From positions 12,992,184 through 13,056,183 of the forward strand of contig JAKOON010000002.1 of assembly GCA_022577435.1 (NCBI GenBank): DNA of 64,000 nucleotides, written 5' to 3'. Of this stretch, positions 26,612 to 37,760 are shown in pieces; within the stretch, counting starts at the first letter, position 1; every line of letters starts with the position of its first letter. The translations under genes and the position numbers were made by a program. The notes under the pieces were generated by a model, which saw nothing but the letters and a program-made list of their open reading frames with translations, was not told where the DNA came from and did no database searches. Origin of the DNA: Embiotoca jacksoni (Eukaryota > Chordata > Actinopteri > Embiotocidae).

Positions 26612-28974
26612 GATGAGGCAATGGTGAAAAGCAAAAATTAAAAGTGCAGTGCAGTATCTTTCCTGACTGTAAGTACAGTGCGGTGAGAGTGGGTGTTGGC
26701 CAGTTAGCAACAGATGAATCGCTAACCTGTAATATGTCTCAGTCTCTGGCTGCTGCTCAAACTCCTCTAATATAACCCAGCAGTCAAGCCCATTTACAGA
26801 TATGAAAAGTGAATTTAATAGGATACTTGTGTTGGTTAAATAGAGCAAGTTAGGGAAAACACGGAGGGAGAAAGTGAGAGGCAGAGAAAGGGTGGGTAAT
26901 CTCCTTAGTGCAGCAGGAAAGCAAGATTGCATCATCATGTCGCTCTATTAAAGGCTGCAACGTGCTCTGACTGCCGAGTGGCACACAGTGAGTCAGCGAG
27001 ACCAACCAGTGGGAAACACACTCATACACAGAAACACGGCACCTCTTAACATTTCAAACTACACTTTATCCGGATTTTAATAATACAGTAGCATCTATTC
27101 TAAGATCTGAGTCAATCTATGTCCTTTTTTTTTTAGCTCGAAGAGAGCTGTGAATTTCACAGATTTCACCAGACCAAAAATCAGTGCGCTTCCGATCAGG
27201 ATATATATTTCTACATATTACGGTTATTCTTCATAAGAGCTAGAAAACTCAGATAAGTTAATCTTTTAACTATAAAATACCCCACTTAATTTTAACTTAT
27301 CTTAATCATTATTTTTCACTAAACAAATCTACAGACTTATCAAAAAAGTTTATGTTATGTGTAAAAAAAACAACTCAAATATCGATTTTGATACAGGCCT
27401 TATACAAAAATACAGCATCAGACTCTATTTCTTATATTCCTCATCTGTGTCAATACGCTCTCATGACACTCCTGTCACTCTCGTGTTCAAACATTTGTCA
27501 TGTTTAATACACATTAACTTCATCCCTTCCAGCATGTTCTGAAAGTTGTCATCGAGGGAGATAGCATTAAACATTAAAAACATTTTTCTAGATTTTTTTT
27601 TTTTTTTCATCAATTGGAAAACATTTTGATAGAAAATACATTTTCATACTTGCCAAAGTAATGATTAAAAGTTTATTATTTTAGTATGGGTAGCTCTTAT
27701 GGTAATTAAAATAGTAGTACTGAACATTTTCAAACAATACTCTTCCTTGTGCGGCTGTCATTTTTTCATCCGTGGGATCAGTGAAGTTTTGTCCAAACAT
27801 AATTATCGTATTCCCAGCTCACAATAAAGAGTAAGCTCCTGTTGTGAAACTAGTTCTCTTCAGTTAAGACTTGAATGGATGCGTGGAGTCCCGTTGTGGT
27901 CTATCTGCAGTTCGCTCAGCCAAGGACTCAGGGGAAACACAGCACAAAGCCAACATGACTCATGAAGGAGCCATTGTGGAACGCTCTCCCATCACTTTGT
28001 CTGTGCCTCCTCCCTTCAACCATATTTTGTATTTCTTCCTCTCTATCGCTCAGCCCCTCATACGTCAATCTCTTACTATTTTCCAAGCTCTATTTCACTA
28101 CAAAATCCATCTCCACCATCATCATCTTCACTTCCCTCTCTTTTCATCCATCCTTGGCTTCCCTTTCCTTAGCGCGTTCTGCCCTACTGCTCTGATATAA
28201 GCCGTTCTGCCACAGTGGGAAATTAGATTACTGGGATCCATATAGCCACAGACCACATTATATAATGCAGACAGAAGGAAAAAGTGATTGTGTGAGCATG
28301 TCAGTGTTGCGAGTGTGTGCATGTATCTGTATGTTGGATTAAGGTCATTGAAGTTTTATCCTTCCACATTCATATTAAATGTTGTCAGGATGGCTAAATT
28401 GTATCAGTAAATACGGTTTTACACTCAGTGAAAACGTACACACGCACACAGACACGCACACGCTCTTATGGTAATTAAAATTTACATCTAAGTGACATCA
28501 GTGACTGACTTTCCACCCACAGGGGGCAGTATTGCTCAAGCCTAATATTCTGTTCTGGTTGAAATAAAATACATATACATACATACATACATATATTACA
28601 GCACAGACAAGGAAAAAGTTTCAAAATTGTCTGCCAGAGGGAATGAATTTGTTTGACAATAAGTAGCCTGAAGGCAAAAAAAAAACTTGACTGCTAGTAA
28701 AAGTCCTGAATTCAAAGTTTCACTTGAGTAGAAGTACTTTAGTATTAGTAACAAAATAGGACTTGTCAATGCAACTGTACTTATATTATCTGTTTATTCT
28801 TATCGAGACATTTCTGTGTATGCAACAGTTATGATGTAGCTAGTTGAAGACAAGGTAATCTATATGTATACTAAGTAGTTTATATATTTGGGTAATTTAA
28901 ACCTTAACAATACTTTATAAACAGGTGAAATGGCCTGTGGTGGCATACAGAGTAGTTTGTTTGGGTGCTTGTAG

Positions 28975-29028
<54 letters not shown>

Positions 29029-31932
29029 CCAAAGATCCAGTCCTGTGCAGGCTCAGGAAGGCTCTGTCTCTTTCCAGCCCCCCACCCGGCTCTCTGCGCA
29101 GGGCGGTGCGGCCCAGATGACCGGCATATTGACGCAGGAAGGAGGGAGCACTATGGGAGGCGGGAGGGTGCACAGCGCACACCACCATGGGTTCTGTGAT
29201 GCACAGCGTAGACGGATAGCCAGGGAGAAGGAGGAAACGAGGGCAGAGAGGAGGAGAGTACAAGAAAAGGCAAGAAAGAGAGGGGGGAAAAAAAAAACTC
29301 GGAACGGTAGCAGGTCGACACAACAGAAAAATAGGAAGCGGTCGAAACCAGAAAAAGCAGGATTAGAATGAAGGGGGAGAAAAAAAGAGGGATGAAGAGT
29401 TGAGAAAAAGCAGAGGAGAGGGGACAAAGGCAATAAGAAGTAGCAGATGACAGGAATTGTAGGGAAGGGGAGAATAAGAGAAAGAGGAAAAGAAGACGGC
29501 ACAAGGTCACACAGAGACCAGACACAGACAGGAAGCAGAACATGTAGGAACAGTACAATATGTAGCTGTGATAGATCAAAAGGAGGGAATGCTAACAGTT
29601 GCTGTAGTCATGTGAGAGGAAACCGTTGTGGCACACAGTAATATGAATCAAAATGGAAAGTGTATAAGGCATGCAAAGTGGAAAATATGTGAAGTCACTG
29701 ACTGATGAGGCTGAATACAAAGAACAGATAGTAACAAGGACAGACATGCACACAAACAAACAAGCAGATGCACTGTAGGAAACAGGCCAGAGAGCTAATC
29801 AAATCCCTGATGGAAGGACTGCAACATATATTTAGCTAAATGTGGTAGAAAATTTTTAACTCCTGCTCCAGGGGTTTTTCAAAGCAAATTACCGTAACCT
29901 GATAAATCACCCTCCCTGTCAGCCTGCATGCATCATCACCTTTCTTTCACATTGAGTCTTATTAATGAATCCTTAATGTAAAAGTGGAAGCCAATGTGTC
30001 ACATCTCCTATCTTTCAAATAATTTCCTCCACATTGCACTTTAAATTCTACTGTGTTTATCAGGCAATACGGTTGAATGTTTCCCTAGATCCCTCACGCG
30101 ATTACCTTTCTAGTCTCGCTTACTGTAAAACCAGTCCACTAAAAATACAGTTGAAGAACAGCTCTGAGGTCAGTAGCACCAGCTTCTCATTAGCACTTTG
30201 AAAAATGTGAGAATTATTTTTTTACCGCTCTTTCGCACCGTCTGACTAATATATATAGAGATGTGAGGAGGGTGGTGATACAGCAAGGGAAAAGGGCAAG
30301 AGAACTTGGTAATGTAGAGTAGTTGTTAAAGTTTAATGTCCCTCTCCTCATCCTCTACATCACTTCCTCCATCCCACTCCCTCTCTCACTTGCTGCTTGC
30401 TTTCTCTGGAAATGAACTGACATAGCCCGAGCTACTCAAGACAAAAGAGAGGAATGTAAAAATAGAAGGAAAAGGCAGTGGCAGTGAGTGAAATTAATCG
30501 GGTAGAAAAATGGATATTGCAGCCGGGGAGCTGAAATAACAGCGGCAATGAACAAACAAAAATGCTCCTTGTAACCAAATTGCAAAGCAGCCAACAAAAC
30601 ACAGTTGTATTTGAACACTGTGACTTCTGTTGTTTTCTTTCTTGTTCTCCGAGACAAAAGCATCTGCTGAAGCAGAGGCAACCTCCCCTGCTCTATGTTC
30701 TGACCTGGTTTCTGCCTGGTGCCAGAATAGGACACAAACACACACAAAGCTGAACATGTTCAGACAGTGTCTGGGTGTGAGGTCTCTGAATGTTTTTTTT
30801 CCCCTAGAGTTGGACCTGCAATCCTGCAAGATGCCCAGCAGATGGCACCCAGAGTTTCCAAGAATGACATTGCTTTTCACACTTTTTTCCAGAAGCTATG
30901 ACATTTTATTTTTCTCATGTGAATACATAAAAGCAGTGTCTCTGAAATCACATAGCTTTGGGAATTCCCACACACTTCCAGCTTACTCTGCCTCTCAGTT
31001 TTGATGATACGCGGCAAAATAGAGTGAACAGTGAAATTCACTGTGATGAACCCGATGATGAGGTAAAGATGATGACGGTTAGGATGGTTTCAGTGGGTTT
31101 GAAAGCTCAGGTGAAACTGTGCGTCAGTTTTGTGTTTCCATGTCTTTATGAGAGTATTGAGCACACACAGGTTTTTGAAACATGAGCACATACTGCTTAT
31201 AGGATAGTTGCATTAACAAACGAAATGAAGGACATACAAGAGTGGAGGAGAAGTGCAATATGTGCTGCAATAATTTCAGCATTACCTTCATGCATCACTT
31301 ACAACGAGCAAGAGTGACCTTTATTTTGACCCTTTCCACCTACACTGTCAGTTTCAAAACACTTTATTATTTAATGACTCTTCATGTACTGAAAGATCTT
31401 CAAATGAAGTCGTGAGGTCTTAAACTGTTAGAGAACATGAGGAACTGCTCTTTAATAATGGATCATGGGCGGTAAGACACTGGATACAACAGATGCTGGA
31501 GTCAAACTAATCACCGTTTGATTCCCAGGAGGGTTATAGAGGTGAAACAATGACTCTTCATCATAATGACAACAAATGCTGCCTTGCTAAATTTTTTAGA
31601 GCTTCTTCTGTTCTGCAGTTTATAGATATAATTCACATTGAGTCTTACATTTAAGTCATGTAACATATTTTTAAGTTGGTTTGTGAGCTGTGAATTTTGA
31701 AATAGGTGCCCTTACACATAGTGTATGCTTGTGTGATGGTTTCTGCTGAGGTGTTTGTGTGTACTGTACATGTGTGTGAGTGCACTTGTTCATGTGTCTC
31801 ACCATTGTCCCTCGCTGTGGATGGCTCATCCAAGGCCATCTGTTCTGCAAGTTCAGACAGAGAGTCATCCACAGGCCGAGCGCTGCGTAGAGACATGGAC
31901 AGCCTCCGCTTGATTATCTTCATCCTGTCCAT
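6252..31932 (-). CDS. cdk16: Cyclin-dependent kinase 16 (PCTAIRE-1), 14 coding exons, terminal exon not placed
   Basis: Proline-directed Ser/Thr kinase of the PCTAIRE family; known members are activated by cyclin Y and act at membranes, in neurites, vesicle traffic and spermatogenesis. Exons in transcript order: 31932-31803 (ATG at 31932), 18259-18126, 14190-14065, 9887-9831, 9740-9626, 9408-9314, 9155-9093, 8992-8869, 8046-7926, 7209-7112, 7014-6909, 6644-6602, 6498-6408, 6329-6252. All junctions are AG/GT and phases agree, giving 460 residues before the last exon. Visible motifs are the glycine loop LGEGTYATV (146-154), VALK lysine 170, PCTAIRE (181-187), HRD (260-262) and DFG (280-282). 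The N-terminal part (MDRMK start, MGSDGESDQASGTSSDEVQ, VRVRMRN, LSLPADIRLPEGYLEK) fits CDK16 better than CDK17 or CDK18, although parts of the C-terminal lobe (DTASIFS, STEYSTPIDMW) recall CDK18. The last donor, after 6252, is strong, so one more short exon is expected downstream. Confidence 0.95.
7564..7593. repeat. Short perfect inverted repeat in a cdk16 intron
   Basis: Arms TTTTTTAGGTATT (7564-7576) and AATACCTAAAAAA (7581-7593) are perfectly complementary with a four-base loop. It lies in the intron between exons 7926-8046 and 7112-7209. Confidence 0.8.
10859..10899. repeat. (GT)n microsatellite followed by poly-G
   Basis: A run of GT units passes directly into about 17 consecutive G residues, a G-quadruplex-prone tract. 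Confidence 0.9.
13568..13619. repeat. 52-bp exact direct repeat, copy 1
   Basis: Starts AAGAAAAAAGTAATGTG and ends AAAAACAAGTGAA; identical over 52 bases to 14560-14611 in the same orientation. The repeat is A-rich but not simple-sequence. Confidence 0.9.
14560..14611. repeat. 52-bp exact direct repeat, copy 2
   Basis: Identical to 13568-13619, 992 bases away, with the cdk16 exon 14065-14190 between the copies. The flanks differ on both sides. Confidence 0.9.
14620..14930 (+). mobile_element. Possible solo LTR or similar promoter-bearing retroelement end
   Basis: In order on the plus strand there is a TATA box with context TATAAAAGCTGCC (near 14735), a purine-rich stretch with three GACTGCTGGGG-like units, the poly(A) signal AATAAAA (near 14868) followed by a GT-rich run, and a C/A-rich end (CCAACACA near 14920). 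That order is what a retroelement long terminal repeat shows. The left boundary and a target-site duplication were not identified, and no internal gag/pol region adjoins it. It is therefore a tentative call. Confidence 0.35.
14946..14979. repeat. Poly-T tract
   Basis: About 34 consecutive T residues directly right of the LTR-like segment; could be a poly-A tail of a minus-strand retrocopy or simple expansion. Confidence 0.9.
15075..15126. repeat. Near-perfect 25-bp inverted repeat (cruciform-capable)
   Basis: Left arm 15075-15099 and right arm 15102-15126 are reverse complements at 24 of 25 positions with a two-base gap. It lies in the cdk16 intron between exons 18126-18259 and 14065-14190. 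Confidence 0.9.
15983..16077. repeat. (GT)n microsatellite, twice interrupted
   Basis: About 95 bases of GT units with two GTTT interruptions. Confidence 0.95.
16781..16846. repeat. (AG)n microsatellite
   Basis: About 33 uninterrupted AG units; it produces a false Arg-Glu repeat open frame. Confidence 0.95.
18027..18105. repeat. (GT)n plus (GCGT)n tract next to a cdk16 splice donor
   Basis: GT units (18027-18067) continue into GCGT/TCGT units to about 18105. On the cdk16 transcript this is an ACGC/CA repeat starting about 20 nt after the donor at 18125. Confidence 0.9.
18592..18663. repeat. (GT)n microsatellite
   Basis: About 36 uninterrupted GT units in the first common intron of cdk16. 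Confidence 0.95.
20026..20249 (+). mobile_element. tRNA-derived SINE of the common teleost type
   Basis: The head has an A-box-like TGGCAGAGCGGGTTG (near 20047) and GCTAATCGGAAGGTTG. The body has TAAGTGTCCTTGGG and CCCAAGTTGCTCCCGATGGC, and the 3' tail is GGCTATACAAGTGCAGACC then ATTTACCA. These blocks are the familiar order of a widespread fish SINE. The B-box segment after GGAAGGTTG is shortened, so this copy should be inactive. Confidence 0.8.
22080..22263 (-). CDS. cdk16: Alternative first coding exon of cdk16
   Basis: An open exon on the cdk16 strand starts with ATG at 22263, preceded in frame by a TAG eight codons upstream. It encodes 61 residues, rich in Arg, Gly, Glu and Met (MDVPENPQGG start, GNRIG end). 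It ends at 22080 with a consensus donor (G|GTGAGT) in phase 1, exactly the phase of the MDRMK exon at 31803, so either exon can splice to 18259 and give ..G-IVHENVKMG.. in frame. It cannot be a simple cassette after the first exon: from the nearest possible acceptor (exon start 22284) it would be 205 nt long and reach a stop at once. An A/T-rich stretch at 22300-22335 lies upstream. CDK16-family genes are known to have several N-terminal isoforms; that this one is expressed is inference. Confidence 0.6.
26474..26607. repeat. (GA)n microsatellite, compound
   Basis: About 134 bases of mostly GA units with GT/GC interruptions near 26544-26580. Confidence 0.95.
28976..29026. repeat. (GT)n microsatellite
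   Basis: About 25 GT units. Confidence 0.95.
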
Positions 31933-31963
31933 CTTCTCAAGCTCACCACCGGGGCCCGCGGGC
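31933..31963 (-). other. cdk16: 5' untranslated part of the cdk16 start-codon exon
   Basis: On the minus strand the acceptor CCTCCCCCTTAG is followed by a GC-rich 31-nt leader and then ATG GAC AGG ATG. The first ATG (31932) was chosen because the MDRMK start matches vertebrate CDK16; the second, three codons on, would drop only three residues. Confidence 0.7.
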
Positions 31964-34900
31964 CTAAGGGGGAGGACAAACCACCAACATCATCATTATC
32001 ATCAAAAGCACCACCTGCAACTCCGACATCATAATCATGGACCTTGTTCTCATTATGACCATCAACAGCTACATTCACACTACCCCGTTAATCTTCATTG
32101 TACAATGAAACTAGTGCAGTGCAGCCTCTGCGCATTTTCTACCGTTCTTTGGGTTCCCAATGATTGTGTTTGCTCACGCAGCGTGTGTTCTCATTGTTAT
32201 GTATTCCAAGTGCAAACATTGCAGAATGAAAGACAAAGAATGAGAGAGAGAGAGAGACAAACCCAGAGAGGCAGAGAGAAATAGAACAACAAATAAAAAT
32301 TATACAAAAAAAAACATGTAAATGGCTGACTGTGCAGATCCCCCGAGGTTTCAGACGAGAGCGGCTTTCCTCGATGAGCTGTGATCGACACACATTTTAC
32401 TGGCTGCTCCATCAACTATTCATGCCATGAATCCACACTATATAAACTTCAGTCTAAAGTGTCGTAACGCAAAAATGGCAGACAACTTATCATATGACAC
32501 AAGAATAAGTGTCTTACTCTATATACGTACAAAATTTATATCTGATTGCACAGTAGTCCATTATACACTGCTGTCCTTGTGATATAAACCAAAACTATTT
32601 TAATGGAAATCTGGTTTCAAACACGGTACAGAATATATGATGTCACAAAAGACAAAGAAACATCCCATCTGTAAAATAAATGGAGGAGAAAGCACATATT
32701 GTTTTTAAAGCAAAGTGCTCTGTATATTCACTGGTGACCCAACTATGTGTATTGTGTATTTGGGCTTGTATACCTCTTAGCGTAAGTAAGCTTTCAAAGT
32801 TATATATTGTTTGGAGTGCCCCTTAGCAGACATTTCATATCTGGTTTGCCAGTGTCTGTACAGTATATGGGTCTTTGCATGTGTGTGTTTCTGTGAGTGG
32901 AAGTCACTTTGTTTGTCGTATTCCTCTATGCTCTGCTGTACTGGCCTGGAGGTAGAGGCAGCTATGGCAGAGTATTTCTGTCTCCCATCCACTTCTTGCT
33001 CTGTCTATCTAAACCCATAAGGGCTCTGGAGCTGACATGCACAAGCGCACACACACACACTGATAGACACAAATACACATTGCACCCGCTGCCTTTCTCT
33101 TTGTGTCCAACCTTGGAGGCTTCAACAAAAGCCATTCATCCTTTCAGGCTCTCAGTCTTTCAGGCCTATTAGACACAACCAGCGCTCCGAGGGAATTCAA
33201 ACATCCTCACTCGGGACAACTGGCTTTTTTTCACCACAGGATGAGTTTAGGAGAGTATCTATTGCCAACAACATTGCCTCTGTCAGTTTACATGAGTCCA
33301 GTTTGATGTGGTTTGCACCTTAGCTGGATTTATTTCTAAGACAGAAAAAAAAGAAAGTTAAAAAAAAGAGAACAAAAGAGCAAAAGGAAAGCAGCTCACA
33401 TGCATTTCACATCATCCGTTATGTGGATTATCAGTGTGGAACAAATCTCCCTCCCCCCTCATTTGCATGTTTTCCCAGACTTCATTAAAAAAGAAGCCTG
33501 CTTGGACAAGGAGATTGGGTTCTCCTCGTTCAACCTTGCAGTGATCATCCACAAATTTTCGGGAAGAAACGAGTTACATTATGGGAAACAGCTGATCTCT
33601 AATGCTCTGCTTATTACCCAGATAAATTAATATCAATGCTATCATTAACTCACACGTATGCCCATATCCAGGCATGCGCGCACAGACATAGACAGACAAT
33701 AATAACTAATTTCACAGTCTTCATCTTATCTCTGTTGAATTAGCACAGGCAGTAATGGGAATCTCAGTACCCAGCGGGTCATAGAGGGAAATACTTCAGG
33801 AAACCACTGTATGTCATATATGTAGTTGAGATTTCCCATTCTATTTAAAGTATGATAGAATAAGGGTTTGTCTCTCTATTACCTTACAGCATCACAAAAT
33901 AAGGAAACATTCATTTTACGGAAACTAATAACTTACTTATTCATACATAGTTGTTGTTGTTACCCTAGAGTTGCAAAGTTTTCCCGTCTTATCTGTTTCT
34001 GAATTTTTTTTTATAAAGTGCCATACACCCACAAACTTTTAGTACAATTGCACAAAGATGAAATCTTCTCTTTAATCTGTAATGGATATATGCAGAAATA
34101 AAAATAGACATTTCTTCCCGACGACTGAATTAATGGCTTTTGATTACTTTATATCGACATTTTTGTATTATACATATTGCTGTATGTTGTAATGTTGAAA
34201 TAAACTAAGGGCCATTAGACTTTTAAACTTAAAGATGATAAAAGACATTTTAGAGGGTATAAGATGATGAATGTGGCTGTGTGAAGAGCTTGGCAGAGAC
34301 ACACCAGCGAGTGGGACAAGACATGTGGGTCCAGGCTGTAGCATGTGCGGGCCACACTCACCAGACACCTGGCAAACCACGCACAACTCTGATACATAAC
34401 TCCCACTTAATGGAGGGACACATTCCAGATGACAGAGGTTACACTTACTCCTCCAGCCATTCAATGGCAGTACAGACACCTCTGCCATTTTAGAAAGCAA
34501 CATAGTGCATGAATTCACAAGAATTATAACGTTGTATGTTTAATAAAACAAACACAAGGAAGCAGAGGTCAAAAGGTGAGTAGTACAAAGGACTGAAGCA
34601 ATAAAACCATCACCGTCTTTGTACCAAGTTATTTATTTGTGTCTGTTAACAGCCTGTGAGCATGTGCACGTGTTTCCAAATGCATGCGTGCGGTGGTTGC
34701 ATGGTTGTGGTAGCTTGGAGGTGAGGTGAGATGAACTGACACACCCTTGAGGAGGACAGAAGAAGAACATAGTCTGATGTATTCAAGACACACACACCAT
34801 TTAGGTTGCTAGGTTACAGACCCAGGCTGGAACCACAGTTTCAGTCTCTGAGGTGGAGAAAAGAAGGAGACAGAGAGAGGCAAAAAAGCTGAGAATTCAC

Positions 34901-36297
34901 AATTCACATCTGTCTATACTTGCGCGCACCACACACACACACACACAGAGAGAGAAAACTTCCAGCCCTCCAGTTCTTGAGATGCTACAGAGCACTGCAT
35001 CATGCAATCCATGCCAGCCTGGCTCTAGGATTCCTCTGCCAATTTATGCCCTTTAGGAGGCCAAAGAAGGAATGGACCTAAGGATCTGAGCCTGCAGAAA
35101 CTATGTGTTATACACACACACACATACAGCTAGCTGCATAAATGACACAACTACATACAAAAAGACCACAAAATGTATTTTGTATTTGTTTGACCAAGGT
35201 CTCATTTTGTTCCAGCCCTATCGTCTTACACCCTGCACCTCTCTTTTTTTTGTCCTTTTCATCACAAACAAGCATTCTTCTGCAATTCAGTGACACATGA
35301 ATCATACGCATGCATGCACACACATGCAATGTGGCACAGTGGAACGGGAACTCAGTGCCACTCAAAACACTGCCTCTGCAAAGCGGCCTGAGGATGCATG
35401 AGTAATGCACAAATCTGCCCAACTACAGAATCCCACACACATCCACGCAAACACACATAAACAAACAGATAAGTCAAACAACAGCCCATTCTCTTCATAA
35501 GCCCAATGGCTTCTCCTCAACATCTCCTCCATCGCTGAACCCAAATCTCCAGAGTTAGATAAAGAGAACAAAATACAGAAAGAAGATGAATGAATGAGCA
35601 CAAGCAGACTCAAAACAAAGTGCAAAAGAACAGGCAAAAGATCAGAAATGCCATTTCAGCCACAAGAAAAGAGGGAGAATAGTGTTTGACTCTGAATGAA
35701 TGAATGTTGGCAGATCTGGCACACAACGATCACGCAAAGTACAGAATGATTTTCACAACTTCATTTCAGCCTAAGAAATGTGGTTGAAGTCAATACCACA
35801 TTATTAATTAGAATAGCTTTCCAAAGCCTAGATGGCAGATGATGCAAAAAATACAATGTAAATCAAAATAATCAAACTGATGTTCAATGTTGTATCATTG
35901 TACATTATATCCGTATTATTAATAGCAGTGCGGTAAAAGCAATTATAAATCTCAGTGCGGCCCTTTTCCTGTGATTAAATTGCTCCTTTTTTTTAACTAT
36001 TAGGAAAACTGTCACAGTATAAAGAACACACCAGCAAATGCATACAATTAAGATTAAAAACTTTTTTTTTTTTCCAAGTTTACTTTTTTTATGCAATCAG
36101 AACAGTGGGATCTGCGTTTGCATTTCCATGTAACATCCAACATTATAGCAGGAGTTTGAGTGCAATCTGAGCCTGCCACGAATCTTTGCATGTAAACTAC
36201 TATTGAAAATCAATACAGTATTTTGAGCATCCACACAGTATCACGAAACATCGTGATACTCAAGTCCATCCATGTTTTCTTATACCCCTTAAACCAC

Positions 36298-36369
<72 letters not shown>

Positions 36370-36599
36370 AAAAGAAGGAGCCCTATAAGAACATAAAAGG
36401 TCATGAGATGAGATAGTATAGTTATATTGCATAGGGCATTTAAATAGACAATAAAAAAAAAAGTATAGGTCCTAGAGGGGGGTTATTATTATGGGATTAG
36501 TTTGATTTGTCAGTCCGGGTGCATCGCAAGGGCAAAAGAACTGACGGGTGCGCATGATTTTCAATCTGGACATCCCACCGTGAGGTGGACATACATAAT
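31964..36599. other. Probable cdk16 5' UTR intron
   Basis: No coding exon recognised on either strand. If the first exon is near 37.4-37.7 kb, this is its intron. It holds the AAAG repeat at 36298-36375 and mostly AT-rich unique-looking sequence. Confidence 0.5.
36298..36375. repeat. (AAAG)n microsatellite
   Basis: About 19 AAAG units, nearly perfect. Confidence 0.95.
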
Positions 36600-37760
36600 T
36601 TAGCGCTAAATGATACTCCCAACACGCTGCTAAGACATTACGCGTTCAGAGACATGCGTTTACCAATGGCATTACTAATTGTTCAACCTAATTTGGTGTT
36701 CGCCCCACATCCGCGAGGTTATTAGCGACAACGCTGCGGGACCGCAGCACTGTGCCGTCACATTTGCGGACGAGAGAAGGTCCTGATGTCCCGTGTAGTT
36801 GCTCGACATGACTGCAGGCTGAGCCAGTACGTATGAATCCCACAAACCCAACACGCGGCGCTTCACGTCGGGCCTGGCTGGCAGAGATTCGCCGACCTTT
36901 CCGGGCCTTTTGCGTTTTCGGTCAGTTCCTCTCTCCCCGTGTTTTCCTGACGCAAGTATCCGGGAGGAGGAGAATGAGGCAGGGCAAAGAAAAGTTAGAC
37001 AGCCGCCCCGGCCGGCTCAGAAACTCTGTGGAAATGGAACCTAGGGTCATCTCAGAGATTATCACGACATCTAGATGTGCATTTGCACGAGTTAGGGCAC
37101 CAAAATGTTTGAATTTTTTTTTTTTTTTTTTAAATAAATCGCTTCAAAAACTTCCCATTCTTATTTGGTCGCCGTTTATCGGTTGTATCTGACATGGTGT
37201 CACTTTAATGTCCCTACCCCGCGAGGAGCACCAAAGTATCCCACACTAGTTGTAGCCCAGTCACGATCATTAAAACACCTTTTATTTTGACGAGTCGAAA
37301 AATAAGGCCACCTGCCATGTCCGATGATACGACAACATGGTTATCGGTGGCCGGTTATTCCAACATACAGAATCAAAACAAGACTGGCCGAACATAAACA
37401 AACACACACAAAAAAAACATAACACCGCTGCCACTGACCTGCTCGTGTTTCTTCTGCAGGAGACTTATTGTTCCGTTTGTGTGTGGTAATCCAGGCAACA
37501 CGCCGAGATGAATCCACTGCGACAAGTTCCTCCAACTACTTTGCTACAAAACACGCCAGATCGCCTGCTACCCGCGGGGTATTTCTTATCCCAGTGTTAC
37601 ACGGCCTGTCGCCGAGTCCGCTCGCCTGAATAAGTGCATTGTTGATCGGCAATAAGTCATCCTTTGTATTAACTTTCGCTTGTGATCAGCGCCGTCCCGT
37701 CCCGTGTTGATCAGCCATATCGCTGCTGCTGTGGATCCCAAGTGGAAGCGGTGGCGTGAT
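36600..37760 (-). promoter_or_regulatory. cdk16: CpG-rich promoter region and probable non-coding first exon of cdk16
   Basis: CpG dinucleotides are frequent here compared with the AT-rich flanks (several GCG, CGG and CCG clusters at 36700-37010 and 37500-37760), and there is no obvious TATA box. On the minus strand a plausible donor, GAGCAG|GTCAGT, ends an exon at 37439. The ATG-bearing exon at 31963-31803 begins with an acceptor (CCCCCTTAG) and 31 nt of leader before its ATG, so an upstream untranslated exon must exist, and this is the best place for it. The exact start site cannot be read from sequence. Confidence 0.5.

Larger units (their letters stand above)
18260..31802 (-). other. cdk16: Large cdk16 intron (13.5 kb)
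   Basis: Between the MDRMK exon and the common GIVHENVKMG exon. It contains the alternative first exon (22080-22263), a SINE (20026-20249), long GA and GT microsatellites and CT-rich DNA at 22940-23600. A more GC-rich patch at 29050-29250 carries open frames on both strands but no similarity I recognise. Nothing else coding was seen. Confidence 0.6.

Noticed and set aside
28904..29579. Long overlapping open frames on both strands in a GC-richer patch
   Set aside because: They include GT and GA repeats, overlap each other antisense and show no recognised domain; more likely chance frames in purine-rich intronic DNA.
36298..36375. Possible CRISPR-like or tandem array
   Set aside because: It is a simple AAAG microsatellite with no spacers.
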